Source of the DNA: Streptomyces sp. NBC_01267
Lineage (GTDB): Bacteria > Actinomycetota > Actinomycetes > Streptomycetales > Streptomycetaceae
Direction of reading: 5' to 3'
DNA length: 64,000 nt
NCBI RefSeq assembly: GCF_036241575.1
Contig: NZ_CP108455.1
Coordinates: 5,397,501 to 5,461,500, forward strand
Shown: one piece after another, positions 42,362 to 51,347 of the stretch
Position numbering within the stretch: the first letter of the stretch is position 1
How the letters are laid out: each line of letters starts with the position of its first letter
The notes under the pieces: model-generated
Databases searched by the model: none
The model's input: only the letters and a program-made list of their open reading frames with translations
What the model was told of the DNA's origin: nothing
Made by a program: the position numbers and the translations under genes

Positions 42362-45300
42362 CTAGTGGAATTTCACGCCTACGCTGGTGTAATGACCCGG
42401 CATTCCCCGTAGTTCAGTGATTTCCACATTGGTGAAGCCTGCTTTCTGGCACATCTTCCCTGAGAAAGTATTTCGAAGTGCCGCCTCTTCGAGCGATGCA
42501 CCCTCCTGAATTGCCTTATTGAAGGAGTTCAGGTTGTCGCTGAGGGCTCCGCCGTCCTGCCAGTATGCCTTGAAACCCTTCACCTTGTCGCCGAAATGTG
42601 CGAGGGCGGCGTTGAACATTTCACCTCCGCTCGGTGTGCCTGGCCCCTTGTTGACGGCCATTGATACGTATCCTTCTTCGTCGATGCTGGCGAGGATTCC
42701 GAATCCGCTCGGCGCTATATTTGCGTAATCTGTGCAGTTGATATTGTGAACGAGTACGGGGGTCTTGCCCGCGAGTACGTAGAAGGTATGCAGGTCGGCG
42801 ACGCTCAAGTCCCACACAGTCTGCGGTGTGGTTATCGGGCGAATTCCGGTGACCTCGTCCCCGGCGCCGGAGGTAGTACGCAGAAAGTCGCCCGCGTGCA
42901 GGCCGGATGCCTTGACCCAATTGTGTCCCGGCACATACATCCGGTGCCCCGGAGTGGTCAGGATCTGTTCGCCATCGGCAAGCGTGATCTGAAGGAGCCG
43001 GTCTGCCGGATGAGAAAATGTCGCCGTGACCGACGCCGAGCCTGTGATGCCGGTGTTCGGATCCGTGGCGAGCACACGGTCGCCGGGGTTGATCATGTCG
43101 ATCGGCTTGGATGCTCCACCGGCCAGCATCACACGCGTTCCAGCGGGGAAGCTGTCCTTCATACAGGCGGAACGCAGCCTCTGGAACACCGACCTGCTGA
43201 CGCCTGCGATGGCGTCTTTCGGCAGGCCGAGGGCGCGTAGCCCGTTGTAGGCGTCGGCGAAGCCGATGCCGGTCCTGGCGGCGGCATCGGCCGCCCTGAT
43301 TGCGTCCGCGATGGGCCGGAGGATCTTGCCCGCGAACAGCGAAGCGACGTCGAGAGAAGCCCAGGCGCAGCCGCTCCAACTGCCGCTCGCACCGCAGGGC
43401 AAGAGCTGGGCGCACTTGATCCAGCTGCCGAAGAGGATGTCGACCGGGTCGATGTTCTCCTGGTATTCCGCGATCGTGATGGTGTGCGTGACCGTCTGGG
43501 ACTGTTCCTTGGTCGGGAACTGATCCAGATAGATCGTCTCTCCGGAAGGGCACGTGAACTTCTGCGCGTCCAAGTCCTGTGCGGTGCACAGGTAAAGATC
43601 GAGTATCGCCTTGTACCGGATATTCGCGGTGATCGTGCAGTCGCCCTTGTAGAAGAGCTTGTCGATAATGTTGTCGCAGCTGGCTGTCTTCTTGACGACC
43701 TCCGGATCTCCGACCTTCTCGATGTGGTCGATGACGTAGAACGTGTTACCGATGGAGCCGCCGTCTGTATCGGGGATGGTGCCCGTGTCGATCTGCTTGG
43801 CCTTCTCGGCCTTTTCGGCCCGGTCGGCTGATTCCTGCGCATCCTTGGCGTACTTGTCGGCGTCCTTCGCGGCCTGTTCGGCTTCGGTCGCTGCGGTGTC
43901 GGCTCGGTCGGCCGCTGCACGCGCGTCCTTGGCATCCTGTTCGGCCTGGGCGGCGGCGGAGCGCGCGGCGGACGCGTCGAGTTCGGCGGCGTCGGCGGAA
44001 TCGCGGGCGTCCTTGGCGTAGCCTTCGGCGCCTCCTGCTGCCTTGTCGGCCGCTGCTGCGTCGGCGGTGGCCTGGTTGTCGTAGGTGACCGTGCGGGCCA
44101 GTGACGCGCTGGCCTTGGCGGCGGCGTTGGCGGCGTCGGCGGCGTAGCCGAGGGCATCCTTCGCATACGTGCGGGCGTCAGCGGCATACCCGGCGGCGTT
44201 GGCGGCGGACTGGTAGGCGGCCTTGGTGTCACCCTGCGCCTGGTCGGCGAGGGCCTTGGCGGTGGCCGCTGCCTCCTGTGCGTTCTTGGCGTGGGCGTCG
44301 GCGACGGCCTTCTGCTGCTCGGCGATCGTCTTGGAAGCCTGCCCGGTCAGTACGACCAGGCCTGCCGCCGAGTCGGTGGTGATGTAGGGGGAGCCGAGCT
44401 GGATGGCATCGTTCGCGGGTTCGGCGACCTGCGCGGCTGCGTTCCCGGCGTCTTCGGCTGCCTGGGCGGTGACATGCGCGAAACCGGCGGCTTTCGCCGC
44501 TGCCGCCAGCGCCTTGCCTGCCTCCTTGTTCGCTGTGTCCGCATGGGACTTGGCGGTCTTGGCCTGTGCTTCGGCGGCGTCTGCGAGTTCGACTGCCGTC
44601 TTCGCCTCGGAGGCGGCGTGCTTGGCGGCCTCGATCGCGTCGGCCGCGGCGCTGGTCGCGGTCTTGACCGCGGCGTCGGCCTTCACCTTCGCCGCTTGCG
44701 CTCCGTCCGCGTCGGCGCGGGAACGCTTGGCTGCCGCCTCGGCGCGGGTGGCCGCGGCGTCCGCGTCCGCAGCTGCCGTGGTTGCGGCGTCGGCCTCGGA
44801 ACGAGCCCTTCCTGCGGCTGCTTCGGCGTCGTCCGCGTGCTTGTCCGCGTCATCGGCAGCACTGCGGGCAGCATCTGCTGCCTCGCCCGAGTCCAGAGAA
44901 TCGGCGTAGGCGTCCTTCGCGTCCGCCTTCGCGCGGACCGCGTCGGCCTTCTGCTCGGCCTCCCACGCGTCATCACGCTTGGCCTTGGCATTGTCGCGGG
45001 CTTCGACCGCGTCGTTCTTCTTCGCGACGGCAGTGGCTTCGGAGGCTTCGGCCTTGTCCTTGGCGTCCTTCGCCTTGGTCGCCTCGCCCTCGGCGTTCTT
45101 CTTGTGCTGTGCGGCCTCGGCCTGCTTGGCGGCGGCCGTCTCCTTCTCCGCCTTGGCCGTCTGCTCCTCGGCCTCGGCGGCCAGCCGCTTCGCGTGCGCG
45201 TCAGCGGCAGCCGTCTTGGCGTCGCTCTCCGCCTTCAGGGACTCGGCGAGCTTGGCCTCGGCCTCCTCCTTGTCCTTCTTCGCGTTGTCGCGGTGGACCT

Positions 45301-46300
45301 TCGCCGCATCTGCTGCGGCCTTCGCCTGCAACTCGGCGCTGTGCGCCGCTTCCTTGCGGAACTCCGTCTTCACCTGCGCGGCCTGAGCCAGCGCGCGCTG
45401 CGCGACGGTCTCACTGTCCCCACCGGATGCGCGGGTGGCGGCCTCGGCCGTCTCGCCCGCCTTCACCATCGCGTCCAGGGCGGCAGACGCCCCTTGGGTG
45501 ACCTGCGCTTTCTGCTGGCCCACCAGCAGACCACGGCCCCGAGGAGCGCCGTTGGCGTCGGCGACGGCGTAGGCCGCCTGCTCGGCGGCGTCCGAGTCGG
45601 TGGCGGCCTTCTTCGCTGCCGCTGCCTGCTCCTTGAGGAGAGCGAGCTGCTTCTTCGCCCCTGCCTGGGTGTCCGCGACGCCCTTCGCCGCCTTGTCGAA
45701 CTGAGCCTTCGGCAGAACCTCACCGGTGTGTCCGGACGGCTTGATGTCGAACTGCTGCGCAGCGGTGTTGTTGCACGTGTACAGCTGCGCGTCGAGGCCC
45801 TTGTCGAACGTGTGCAGATCGAGGCACTTGCCGGTGCCCACGTTCTTCAGACTCGTGGTGGCCCGAAGGTTGTACTCCCACGTCTGCGCCGGATTGCTGT
45901 GGCAGCCCCAGATCTGGATCTTCGTGCCATTGACCGCGGCGTTTCCGTTCACGTCGAGGCACTTCATGGAGTTCACGTTCCGCAGGTGAAATCCCAGGTC
46001 GTCCCCGTAGACCTGCCACTCCTGCGCTGCCGACCCGTTGCACGTGTACACCTGGACCGGGGTGCCATCGGCCTTCGCGGCACTCTGCACGTCCAGGCAC
46101 ATGCCCTTGGCCGCGTGTACCTCGATCACTGCCGGCGCGTCACCGATCCACCCGGCACCTCCCGGCGACCAGTAGTCCTGCCAGCGGGCAAGATGGTCGG
46201 CGACCCACGAGTGTCCCAGCAGCTCGCCCAGCGCCTTCGCCCCGGAAGCAAGAGCCTTTGTGGCGCCGGTGTTCGCGTCCAGGATCTGGTTGCGCTGCAC
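42362..46300 (-). CDS. Polymorphic toxin, main part: ricin-type lectin, Ala-rich coiled coil, Hint domain, C-terminal toxin
   Basis: 1312 residues from GTG 46300, but the frame continues upstream without interruption to a TAG at 46454-46456, so this is the C-terminal part of a longer protein. Parts in order: a ricin-type beta-trefoil (about 58-190, QxW-like QEWQV, QTWEY, QQFDI); a very long Ala/Lys/Glu/Asp-rich coiled coil (about 190-830); a linker region with Cys; a Hint autoprotease domain (about 1046-1186, SFPAGTRVMLAGG ... TPVLVHN); and an unclassified 126-residue C-terminal module. GTG 46300 has no ribosome-binding site, so translation restart is unlikely. The likely target is a competing bacterium; activity depends on readthrough or repair of the stop. 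Confidence 0.8.
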   Translation of the reverse strand: MQRNQILDANTGATKALASGAKALGELLGHSWVADHLARWQDYWSPGGAGWIGDAPAVIEVHAAKGMCLDVQSAAKADGTPVQVYTCNGSAAQEWQVYGDDLGFHLRNVNSMKCLDVNGNAAVNGTKIQIWGCHSNPAQTWEYNLRATTSLKNVGTGKCLDLHTFDKGLDAQLYTCNNTAAQQFDIKPSGHTGEVLPKAQFDKAAKGVADTQAGAKKQLALLKEQAAAAKKAATDSDAAEQAAYAVADANGAPRGRGLLVGQQKAQVTQGASAALDAMVKAGETAEAATRASGGDSETVAQRALAQAAQVKTEFRKEAAHSAELQAKAAADAAKVHRDNAKKDKEEAEAKLAESLKAESDAKTAAADAHAKRLAAEAEEQTAKAEKETAAAKQAEAAQHKKNAEGEATKAKDAKDKAEASEATAVAKKNDAVEARDNAKAKRDDAWEAEQKADAVRAKADAKDAYADSLDSGEAADAARSAADDADKHADDAEAAAGRARSEADAATTAAADADAAATRAEAAAKRSRADADGAQAAKVKADAAVKTATSAAADAIEAAKHAASEAKTAVELADAAEAQAKTAKSHADTANKEAGKALAAAAKAAGFAHVTAQAAEDAGNAAAQVAEPANDAIQLGSPYITTDSAAGLVVLTGQASKTIAEQQKAVADAHAKNAQEAAATAKALADQAQGDTKAAYQSAANAAGYAADARTYAKDALGYAADAANAAAKASASLARTVTYDNQATADAAAADKAAGGAEGYAKDARDSADAAELDASAARSAAAQAEQDAKDARAAADRADTAATEAEQAAKDADKYAKDAQESADRAEKAEKAKQIDTGTIPDTDGGSIGNTFYVIDHIEKVGDPEVVKKTASCDNIIDKLFYKGDCTITANIRYKAILDLYLCTAQDLDAQKFTCPSGETIYLDQFPTKEQSQTVTHTITIAEYQENIDPVDILFGSWIKCAQLLPCGASGSWSGCAWASLDVASLFAGKILRPIADAIRAADAAARTGIGFADAYNGLRALGLPKDAIAGVSRSVFQRLRSACMKDSFPAGTRVMLAGGASKPIDMINPGDRVLATDPNTGITGSASVTATFSHPADRLLQITLADGEQILTTPGHRMYVPGHNWVKASGLHAGDFLRTTSGAGDEVTGIRPITTPQTVWDLSVADLHTFYVLAGKTPVLVHNINCTDYANIAPSGFGILASIDEEGYVSMAVNKGPGTPSGGEMFNAALAHFGDKVKGFKAYWQDGGALSDNLNSFNKAIQEGASLEEAALRNTFSGKMCQKAGFTNVEITELRGMPGHYTSVGVKFH

Positions 46301-46453
46301 CTGCTGGGAGGCGATCTCCTGCTGCCACTCCGTGGCTGCGGTGGCCGTGATGCCGCCGAGGACCTTGTCCGGATCGATCGGGTCACGCCACGCGCACCCG
46401 GCGAACCGGGTCTTCAGGTCCTCGACCGCGATCCGGTACTCCGCGGTGCCCGG

Positions 46454-46456
46454 CTA
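46454..46456 (-). other. In-frame TAG interrupting the toxin gene
   Basis: The triplet TAG at codon 269 separates two parts that share one frame, one strand and a continuous sequence style. Both sides lack any further stop, and no start signal exists between them. Confidence 0.85.
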
Positions 46457-47260
46457 CGGAGCCGTGCGCGGGAAGCCGCCGGACGCAAGAAAGATACGAG
46501 CGTTGTCCGCACCCGCGTTCTCGGACGTGAATCCGTGCAACCACTTGAAAGCGTCATGTTCGGCAACGGCACGGTTCCACTCGTCCGGTGACAGACCGGT
46601 GGGGTCGGGGTTCTTCCCGTAGAGCGGAGTGCCCACGGCGTCAACGGCCTTGAGGGTCTTTCCGTCAGCCGCAGGGGTGGAGTCCTCGTAGAAGCCGTCC
46701 TCGTCCTTCCAGAAGCGGTCGGCGACCCACTGGCCCAGACCGGTCTGATCGTAGAAGTCCTGCTTCCCGTCACCCGGCGACCCCGGGGGCCAGTGGAAGT
46801 CGGCGTTGGTGAAGCCGGCCGGATTCTCCAGCCCTGAAAGTGGCTTCTGCCAGCCATCCTGGAGAGCGCTGAGAGCGTCCATCTCCTTGCTCGCCGCGTC
46901 CCGGTCCGCCGCGTACGCGTCCGCAAGCGGGGTCTTCTCCCAGTACTCCCGGTTGGCCAGAGCATGGAGCGCGTCCGCAGGCTGGTTGAGGCCACCCTGC
47001 GCGGTCTGGGCCATGGAGGGCCCGCCCAGCCGCAGCACATCGCCCATCAGGCACTCGTCCTGGCGCAACTGCTCGGCAGCCGTGTCCTCGTACCAGTCGT
47101 ACGAGTCACTCGCCGACGCGGCATCCCGTCCGAGATCCGTCAACTCGGGCCGGACGGCCGGCCCGCCGAGAACGGCCAGGGCGGCCACGGACGTGATGAC
47201 GGGGGTCAGGATGCCGGATCTTCGAAATCCGGGCATGCGGAACCGTGGCCTTGGGTGCAT
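46454..47260 (-). CDS. N-terminal fragment of the polymorphic toxin gene (ends at in-frame TAG)
   Basis: 268 residues from ATG 47260, which has AAGGGA at good spacing. The N-terminus carries a signal-like hydrophobic segment (GILTPVITSVAALAVLGGPAV). The rest is a helical region (AEQLRQDECLMGDVLRLGGPSMA; LADAYAADRDAASKEMDALSALQDGW) and ends ARIFLASGGFPRTAP before the TAG. The 51 codons between this TAG and GTG 46300 are in the same frame and read like a continuation (EYRIAVEDLKTRFAGCAWRD), so the gene was once one protein of about 1632 residues. The stop may be a recent mutation, a sequencing error or a recoding site. Confidence 0.75.
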   Translation of the reverse strand: MHPRPRFRMPGFRRSGILTPVITSVAALAVLGGPAVRPELTDLGRDAASASDSYDWYEDTAAEQLRQDECLMGDVLRLGGPSMAQTAQGGLNQPADALHALANREYWEKTPLADAYAADRDAASKEMDALSALQDGWQKPLSGLENPAGFTNADFHWPPGSPGDGKQDFYDQTGLGQWVADRFWKDEDGFYEDSTPAADGKTLKAVDAVGTPLYGKNPDPTGLSPDEWNRAVAEHDAFKWLHGFTSENAGADNARIFLASGGFPRTAP

Positions 47261-47626
47261 CGGAGGATCCCTTCTGAAGGCGAAGGGCACGCCGAAGGGA
47301 AGCAGAACGGCCCGCTGAGCAATCAGCGGGCCGGTAGGTGCTGTGCGGCACTCCCCCGGGCATGCCAGTCCGGTCAACGCCACCGGCGGGGTGTGGTCGC
47401 GATCCCCGCCGAGGGGCGGCACGCACCATAGACACAGGCCAACGGGGTGCTACAAGAGGCAACCATGGTGCTGACTCGAACGCGTCAGCGAACCGATAGA
47501 TCTCCGAGGACGCGTAACTCCGGGGCAGACACTGGGGATTACCTGTGTGGGACCTGTGAAAAAGATGTGGGATCCTGGATGAGATTGGCCGAAAATTGAC
47601 CTCACGTCAGCGGTACCCAGCGCCCC
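47261..47626. other. Upstream region of the toxin gene
   Basis: 366 bp between the toxin start and the di-iron oxygenase gene, without a recognised gene. It should contain the toxin promoter. A strong hairpin at 47308-47333 lies in the 5' leader. The phrase TGTGGGA-[CT]-CCTG occurs twice near 47550-47575. Confidence 0.4.
47308..47333 (-). terminator. Hairpin in the 5' leader of the toxin gene
   Basis: A perfect 11-bp stem (CGGCCCGCTGA / TCAGCGGGCCG) with a GCAA loop lies about 48 bp upstream of the toxin ATG. It could end transcription from the di-iron gene or attenuate the toxin gene. Confidence 0.55.
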
Positions 47627-48598
47627 CTACCCCGCCAGCAGCCCCGAACTCACCCACAGCCTGCGGCCCACCCCCTGGAGTACGCCGATGTCGTCCAGGA
47701 AGTCGGTCAGCCGCTTCGCGCCGCTCTGCATCACCTCGGCGCGGTGGCCGCTGGCCTTGACCTGGGTGACGGCCTCGCGGCGGTCCAGGCCGACGTTCGT
47801 GTACACCTGCGGGTTGATGAAGCAGGTGGAGAAGACCCGGGCCGCCTCGCCGCAGCTGACCCGGGTGAAGTGCTGTTCCCAGCGCGGGGCCGTGACCATC
47901 TGGCGGCGCAACTCCTCGCGGGCGTACCGGACATGGCGCGCCTCCTCGACCACGTGGATGCGGGTCACGCCGCGCACCAGGGTCTGTACCCGCTCGTCGG
48001 GGAAGGTGAGTCGCTGCATGTAGTCGAGGATCTCCTCGCCCAGCAGGGTCGCGGCGAAGGAACCCGGCGTGGTGGACACGGTCTTCAGGACCCGCGCCAG
48101 GTTGTGGTACATCCGCGGGACCGGGTACGAGGGTGCGCCGCCCTTCTGGATCATCCGGGCGAACATCATGGAGTGCCGGCACTCGTCGGCTATCTCGGTG
48201 AGCGCGTAGCGGACGTGGTTGCTGGTCACCGACTTGTCGTAGATGTGCCGGACCAGCAGCTGCATCAGGATGATCTCGAACCAGATGCCTAGTGAGGCCA
48301 GCGAGGCCGCCTCGTGCCGGGCGAGGTCCATCCGCTGGTCCTCGGACATCCGGCGCCAGAGCGGGGTGTCGTAGAGCGAGACCAGCTCCGGCGGCCAGAA
48401 CCACTTGCCGTCCTCGACCGGTGCCTCCCAGTCCAGTTCCTTGTCGGGGTCGAAGGAGTGCTTCGCGGACGATTCGAGGAGCCGCTCGGCGACCTGTTCA
48501 CGGTCCCTGAGCAGGCCGAGGGCGTCGCGGAGCACTTCGCGTTCGGTCGCTGTGGTCATCTCTGAGGGCACCTCGCGCTTGGGGTTACCGGTGGTCAT
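47627..48598 (-). CDS. AurF-type di-iron oxygenase
   Basis: 323 residues from ATG 48598; ATG 48559 with GAGGTG upstream is a credible alternative. The helical bundle shows carboxylate/His ligand motifs ARHEAASLASLGIWFE, TEIADECRHSMMF, GEEILDYM and VVEEARHVRYAREELRR, a pattern of the AurF/p-aminobenzoate N-oxygenase family. Those enzymes oxidise amino groups with a di-iron centre, but here the substrate is unknown. The gene is divergent from another di-iron protein across 75-90 bp. Confidence 0.85.
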   Translation of the reverse strand: MTTGNPKREVPSEMTTATEREVLRDALGLLRDREQVAERLLESSAKHSFDPDKELDWEAPVEDGKWFWPPELVSLYDTPLWRRMSEDQRMDLARHEAASLASLGIWFEIILMQLLVRHIYDKSVTSNHVRYALTEIADECRHSMMFARMIQKGGAPSYPVPRMYHNLARVLKTVSTTPGSFAATLLGEEILDYMQRLTFPDERVQTLVRGVTRIHVVEEARHVRYAREELRRQMVTAPRWEQHFTRVSCGEAARVFSTCFINPQVYTNVGLDRREAVTQVKASGHRAEVMQSGAKRLTDFLDDIGVLQGVGRRLWVSSGLLAG

Positions 48599-48688
48599 CT
48601 CTTATGAGACGGCTTGTCAGTAAGGTGAGTCAATCCCTTGTGCGCGACTTGTTGACCCGGCGTCTACCAACGTGTGAGCCTGCCAAGT

Positions 48689-49795
48689 ATGTCGACGCAT
48701 GAGCTCTACACCAACGGCCCCGTCGAACCCAACTGGCAGATACCCGCGTCCGGTTCGGCCCGCTTCAGCTGGGAGTACGACGACGGCCGCGACCGCCTGC
48801 TCGCCCTCTACCAGAAGGGCAAGGACAAACAGTGGGACGGCGCGAAGCGGATCGACTGGTCCCTGGAAGTGGACCCCTACGATCCGCTCGGCACCCCCGA
48901 CGAGGCGCTGACGCTGTACGGCACGCCGCACTGGGCGAAGATGACCGACCGCGACCGGGGCGAGCTGCGCAAGCACTACACGTCCTGGCAGTTCAGCCAG
49001 TTCCTGCACGGTGAACAGGGCGCGATGGTGTGCGCCGCCCGGATCGTGGAGTCCGCGCCCGACCTGGACGCGAAGTTCTACTCGGCCACCCAGACCATGG
49101 ACGAGGCCCGGCACGCCGAGATATACGGCCGCTTCCTGCACGAGAAGCTCGGGATGCTCTACCCGGTCAACGACAACCTCCAGGCCCTGCTCGGCGACAC
49201 CCTGCGCGACTCCCGCTGGGACATGCCGTACCTGGGCATGCAGGTCCTCATCGAGGGCCTCGCGCTCGCCGCGTTCGGCATGATCCGCGACACCACGGAC
49301 AAGCCGCTGCCCAAGCAGATCCTGGCGTACGTCATGCAGGACGAGGCCCGGCACGTGGCCTTCGGGCGGATGGCCCTGCGCGACTACTACAAGCAGCTGA
49401 CCGACGCCGAGCTGCGCGAACGCGAGGAATTCGTCATCGAGGGCTGCTACTTGATGCGCGACCGGCTGCGCGGCGTGGAGGTCCTGGAGAACTTCGGCAT
49501 ACCGAAGAAGGAGGCCGAGGAGCTCTCCGAGCAGTCCGAGTTCCTGCACCTCTTCCGTCAGCTGCTGTTCAGCCGGATAGTGCCGTGCGTCAAGGACATC
49601 GGCCTGTGGGGCGAGCGGCTGCAGAAGGCGTATCTCGACATGGGCGTCTTCGAGATGGGCGACTCCAACCTGGACCTGCTGATGACCCAGGACGAGGAGA
49701 TAGCGGAGCGGCTCGACCAGGAGCGGTTCGCCCAGGAGGAGACGGAACGGGTGGCGGAGGTGACGTCGGCCATCGCGGAGGGCGCGCAGTCGTAG
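48689..49795 (+). CDS. Ferritin-like di-iron protein
   Basis: 368 residues. The R2/ferritin-like bundle has two EARH motifs (QTMDEARHAEIYGRF and MQDEARHVAFGRMAL) and further acidic ligands (HGEQGAM, EGLALAAFGM), so a di-iron centre is expected. Such proteins include oxidases and desaturase-like enzymes; the substrate cannot be told. ATG 48689 is used, and GTG 48674 is in frame five codons upstream. Its divergent neighbour is also a di-iron protein, which suggests a shared pathway. Confidence 0.82.
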   Translation: MSTHELYTNGPVEPNWQIPASGSARFSWEYDDGRDRLLALYQKGKDKQWDGAKRIDWSLEVDPYDPLGTPDEALTLYGTPHWAKMTDRDRGELRKHYTSWQFSQFLHGEQGAMVCAARIVESAPDLDAKFYSATQTMDEARHAEIYGRFLHEKLGMLYPVNDNLQALLGDTLRDSRWDMPYLGMQVLIEGLALAAFGMIRDTTDKPLPKQILAYVMQDEARHVAFGRMALRDYYKQLTDAELREREEFVIEGCYLMRDRLRGVEVLENFGIPKKEAEELSEQSEFLHLFRQLLFSRIVPCVKDIGLWGERLQKAYLDMGVFEMGDSNLDLLMTQDEEIAERLDQERFAQEETERVAEVTSAIAEGAQS

Positions 49796-49846
49796 GAAAG
49801 GTGCAGCCACGGGAAAGGTGCAGCCACGAGAAAGGGGCGCAGCCGC
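49795..49846. repeat. Tandem 17-bp repeats after the ferritin-like gene
   Basis: GGAAAGGTGCAGCCACG occurs twice exactly (49795-49811, 49812-49828), followed by a degenerate third copy. They overlap the stop codon region of the di-iron gene and precede the convergent GntR gene. Confidence 0.5.
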
Positions 49847-49904
49847 AGGAAACGGGTGCGGTCGTAGGGCCCGTCCGGGCCGCCGGTCCCGCCCGTCCCG
49901 TCCG

Positions 49905-50627
49905 TCAGCCGCCCAAGGCGCAGGCCGAGCTGCCGTGCAGGAGCTTCTCGACCTCGCTGCGGGCGGCGTCCACGACCGTGCCCACGGCGAGGGCCGCGTC
50001 GGCGGCGCGTCCCTCGGCGATCGCGTCGGCCACTTCCTGGTGCCTGCGCACGGCCGCCAGGTCCACCTGGTCGGGCATCAGCAGCAGATCGCGCCGGGCC
50101 ACCAGCAACTCCTCGGTGACCTCGGAGAGCTGGGCGAACATGCCGTTGCCCGACGCGGTGAGCAGTTCCCGGTGGAACGCCGCGTCGGCGGCGATGAATG
50201 CCCGGCTGTCCCCGGCGCGGGCCGCGCCCGCCATGGCCTGGGCGTGCGCGTTCAGGGCCCGCCTGGCCGCGTCGTCGGCGCCCGTCGCGGCCAGCGCGGC
50301 AGCCGAGGGCTCCACCGCGGCCCGCAGTTCGGCCAGTTCGCGCAGTTGTGTCGCGCGGCGCGGGGACGCCAGACGCCAGCGGATGACCTGGGGGTCGTAC
50401 AGGTTCCAGTCGGCCAGCGGCCGGACGGTGATGCCGACGCGGGGGCGGCTGGTGACGACCCGCTTCGACTCCAGGACCCGTACGGCCTCGCGGGCCACGG
50501 TGCGGGAGACGCCGTACCGCTCCTGTACGTCCTCCAGGCGCAGCACCTCACCCGCACGGATCTCGTCCGCCGCGAGCGACTGGCCGATCCGGTCGACCAC
50601 CTGCCCGTGCAGGCCCTGAAGCTCCAC
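49905..50627 (-). CDS. GntR/FadR-family (FCD) regulator of the sugar-acid operon
   Basis: 240 residues. The winged helix reads RLEDVQERYGVSRTVAREAVRVLESKRVVTSRPRVG and the C-terminal FCD domain is helical (ADAAFHRELLTASGN). FCD regulators of this type respond to sugar acids or intermediates. It is the last gene of the operon that runs from the dehydratase at 55067, so it likely autoregulates. GTG 50627. Confidence 0.92.
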   Translation of the reverse strand: MELQGLHGQVVDRIGQSLAADEIRAGEVLRLEDVQERYGVSRTVAREAVRVLESKRVVTSRPRVGITVRPLADWNLYDPQVIRWRLASPRRATQLRELAELRAAVEPSAAALAATGADDAARRALNAHAQAMAGAARAGDSRAFIAADAAFHRELLTASGNGMFAQLSEVTEELLVARRDLLLMPDQVDLAAVRRHQEVADAIAEGRAADAALAVGTVVDAARSEVEKLLHGSSACALGG

Positions 50628-50677
50628 GTCGTTCCCCGTCTGCCGATGCGACTGCCGATGCGTCCGGTCCGGCGTGG

Positions 50678-51307
50678 TCAGCGGGCTGCGGCGAGGCGGC
50701 CCAGCAGGGCGGTCACCCGCTCACCCGCCGCCTCTGCGCCCCCCGAGGTCAGCGCCGAGCCCATGCCGCAGGCGACGGCGCCGGCCGCGATCCACTCCGG
50801 TGCGTTCTCGATTGTCACACCTCCCGTGGGTATCACGGGAGCCTGGGGCAGGGCGGCCCGCACATCGCGCAGCCAGGACGGCGGCACGGCCGACGCGGGG
50901 AAGAGCTTCAGCGCGTCGGCCCCCTCCTCCAGGGCCCGCACCATTTCGGTCGGGGTGCTCACACCGGGGAAGACGGGGACGCCGTAGCGGTGTCCGGTAC
51001 GGATCACCTCCGGGTGGAGGCTCGGCGAGACCAGGAAGCGGGCGCCCGCCTCCACGGCCGCCCGCGCGGCGGCCCCGTCGAGCACGGTGCCCGCTCCGAC
51101 CAGTGCGCCGGGGCGCTGCTCGGTCAGCTGCGCCACCGCCCGCAGTGCGCGCGGGGTGGTGAGGGCGATCTCCACGGCCCGCAGCCCGGCGTCCAGTACG
51201 GCGCCGGCCGCGACGACGGCCTTCTCGGGGCCGGGGGTGCGGACGATGCCGAAGACGCGCTGAGCCGTGACGGCCCGGACGGTCTCCCAGCGGTACATGT
51301 GGTCCAT
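50678..51307 (-). CDS. eda: 2-keto-3-deoxy-6-phosphogluconate aldolase (Eda-type)
   Basis: 209 residues. Class I aldolase with the catalytic Glu in LRAVEIALTTP, the Schiff-base Lys in ADALKLFPAS and the phosphate-binding end VIPTGGVTIEN. It splits KDPG into pyruvate and glyceraldehyde 3-phosphate. It lies 40 bp downstream of the kinase gene that should supply its substrate. Some family members also accept 4-hydroxy-2-oxoglutarate or KDPGal. Confidence 0.92.
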   Translation of the reverse strand: MDHMYRWETVRAVTAQRVFGIVRTPGPEKAVVAAGAVLDAGLRAVEIALTTPRALRAVAQLTEQRPGALVGAGTVLDGAAARAAVEAGARFLVSPSLHPEVIRTGHRYGVPVFPGVSTPTEMVRALEEGADALKLFPASAVPPSWLRDVRAALPQAPVIPTGGVTIENAPEWIAAGAVACGMGSALTSGGAEAAGERVTALLGRLAAAR

Positions 51308-51347
51308 GACGTTGCTCTCCTCGGAGGAAGGGGGCGGGGTGGGGTGG

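Noticed and set aside
43800..45700. Ala-rich near-periodic DNA that could be taken for a repeat array
   Set aside because: It codes for a coiled coil with varied residues; the DNA repeats are not regular spacers, so it is not a CRISPR or tandem repeat array.
44291..46591. Plus-strand frame of more than 700 codons opposite the toxin coiled coil
   Set aside because: It is the antisense of a repetitive Ala-rich region and reads as Leu/Arg/Gly low complexity.
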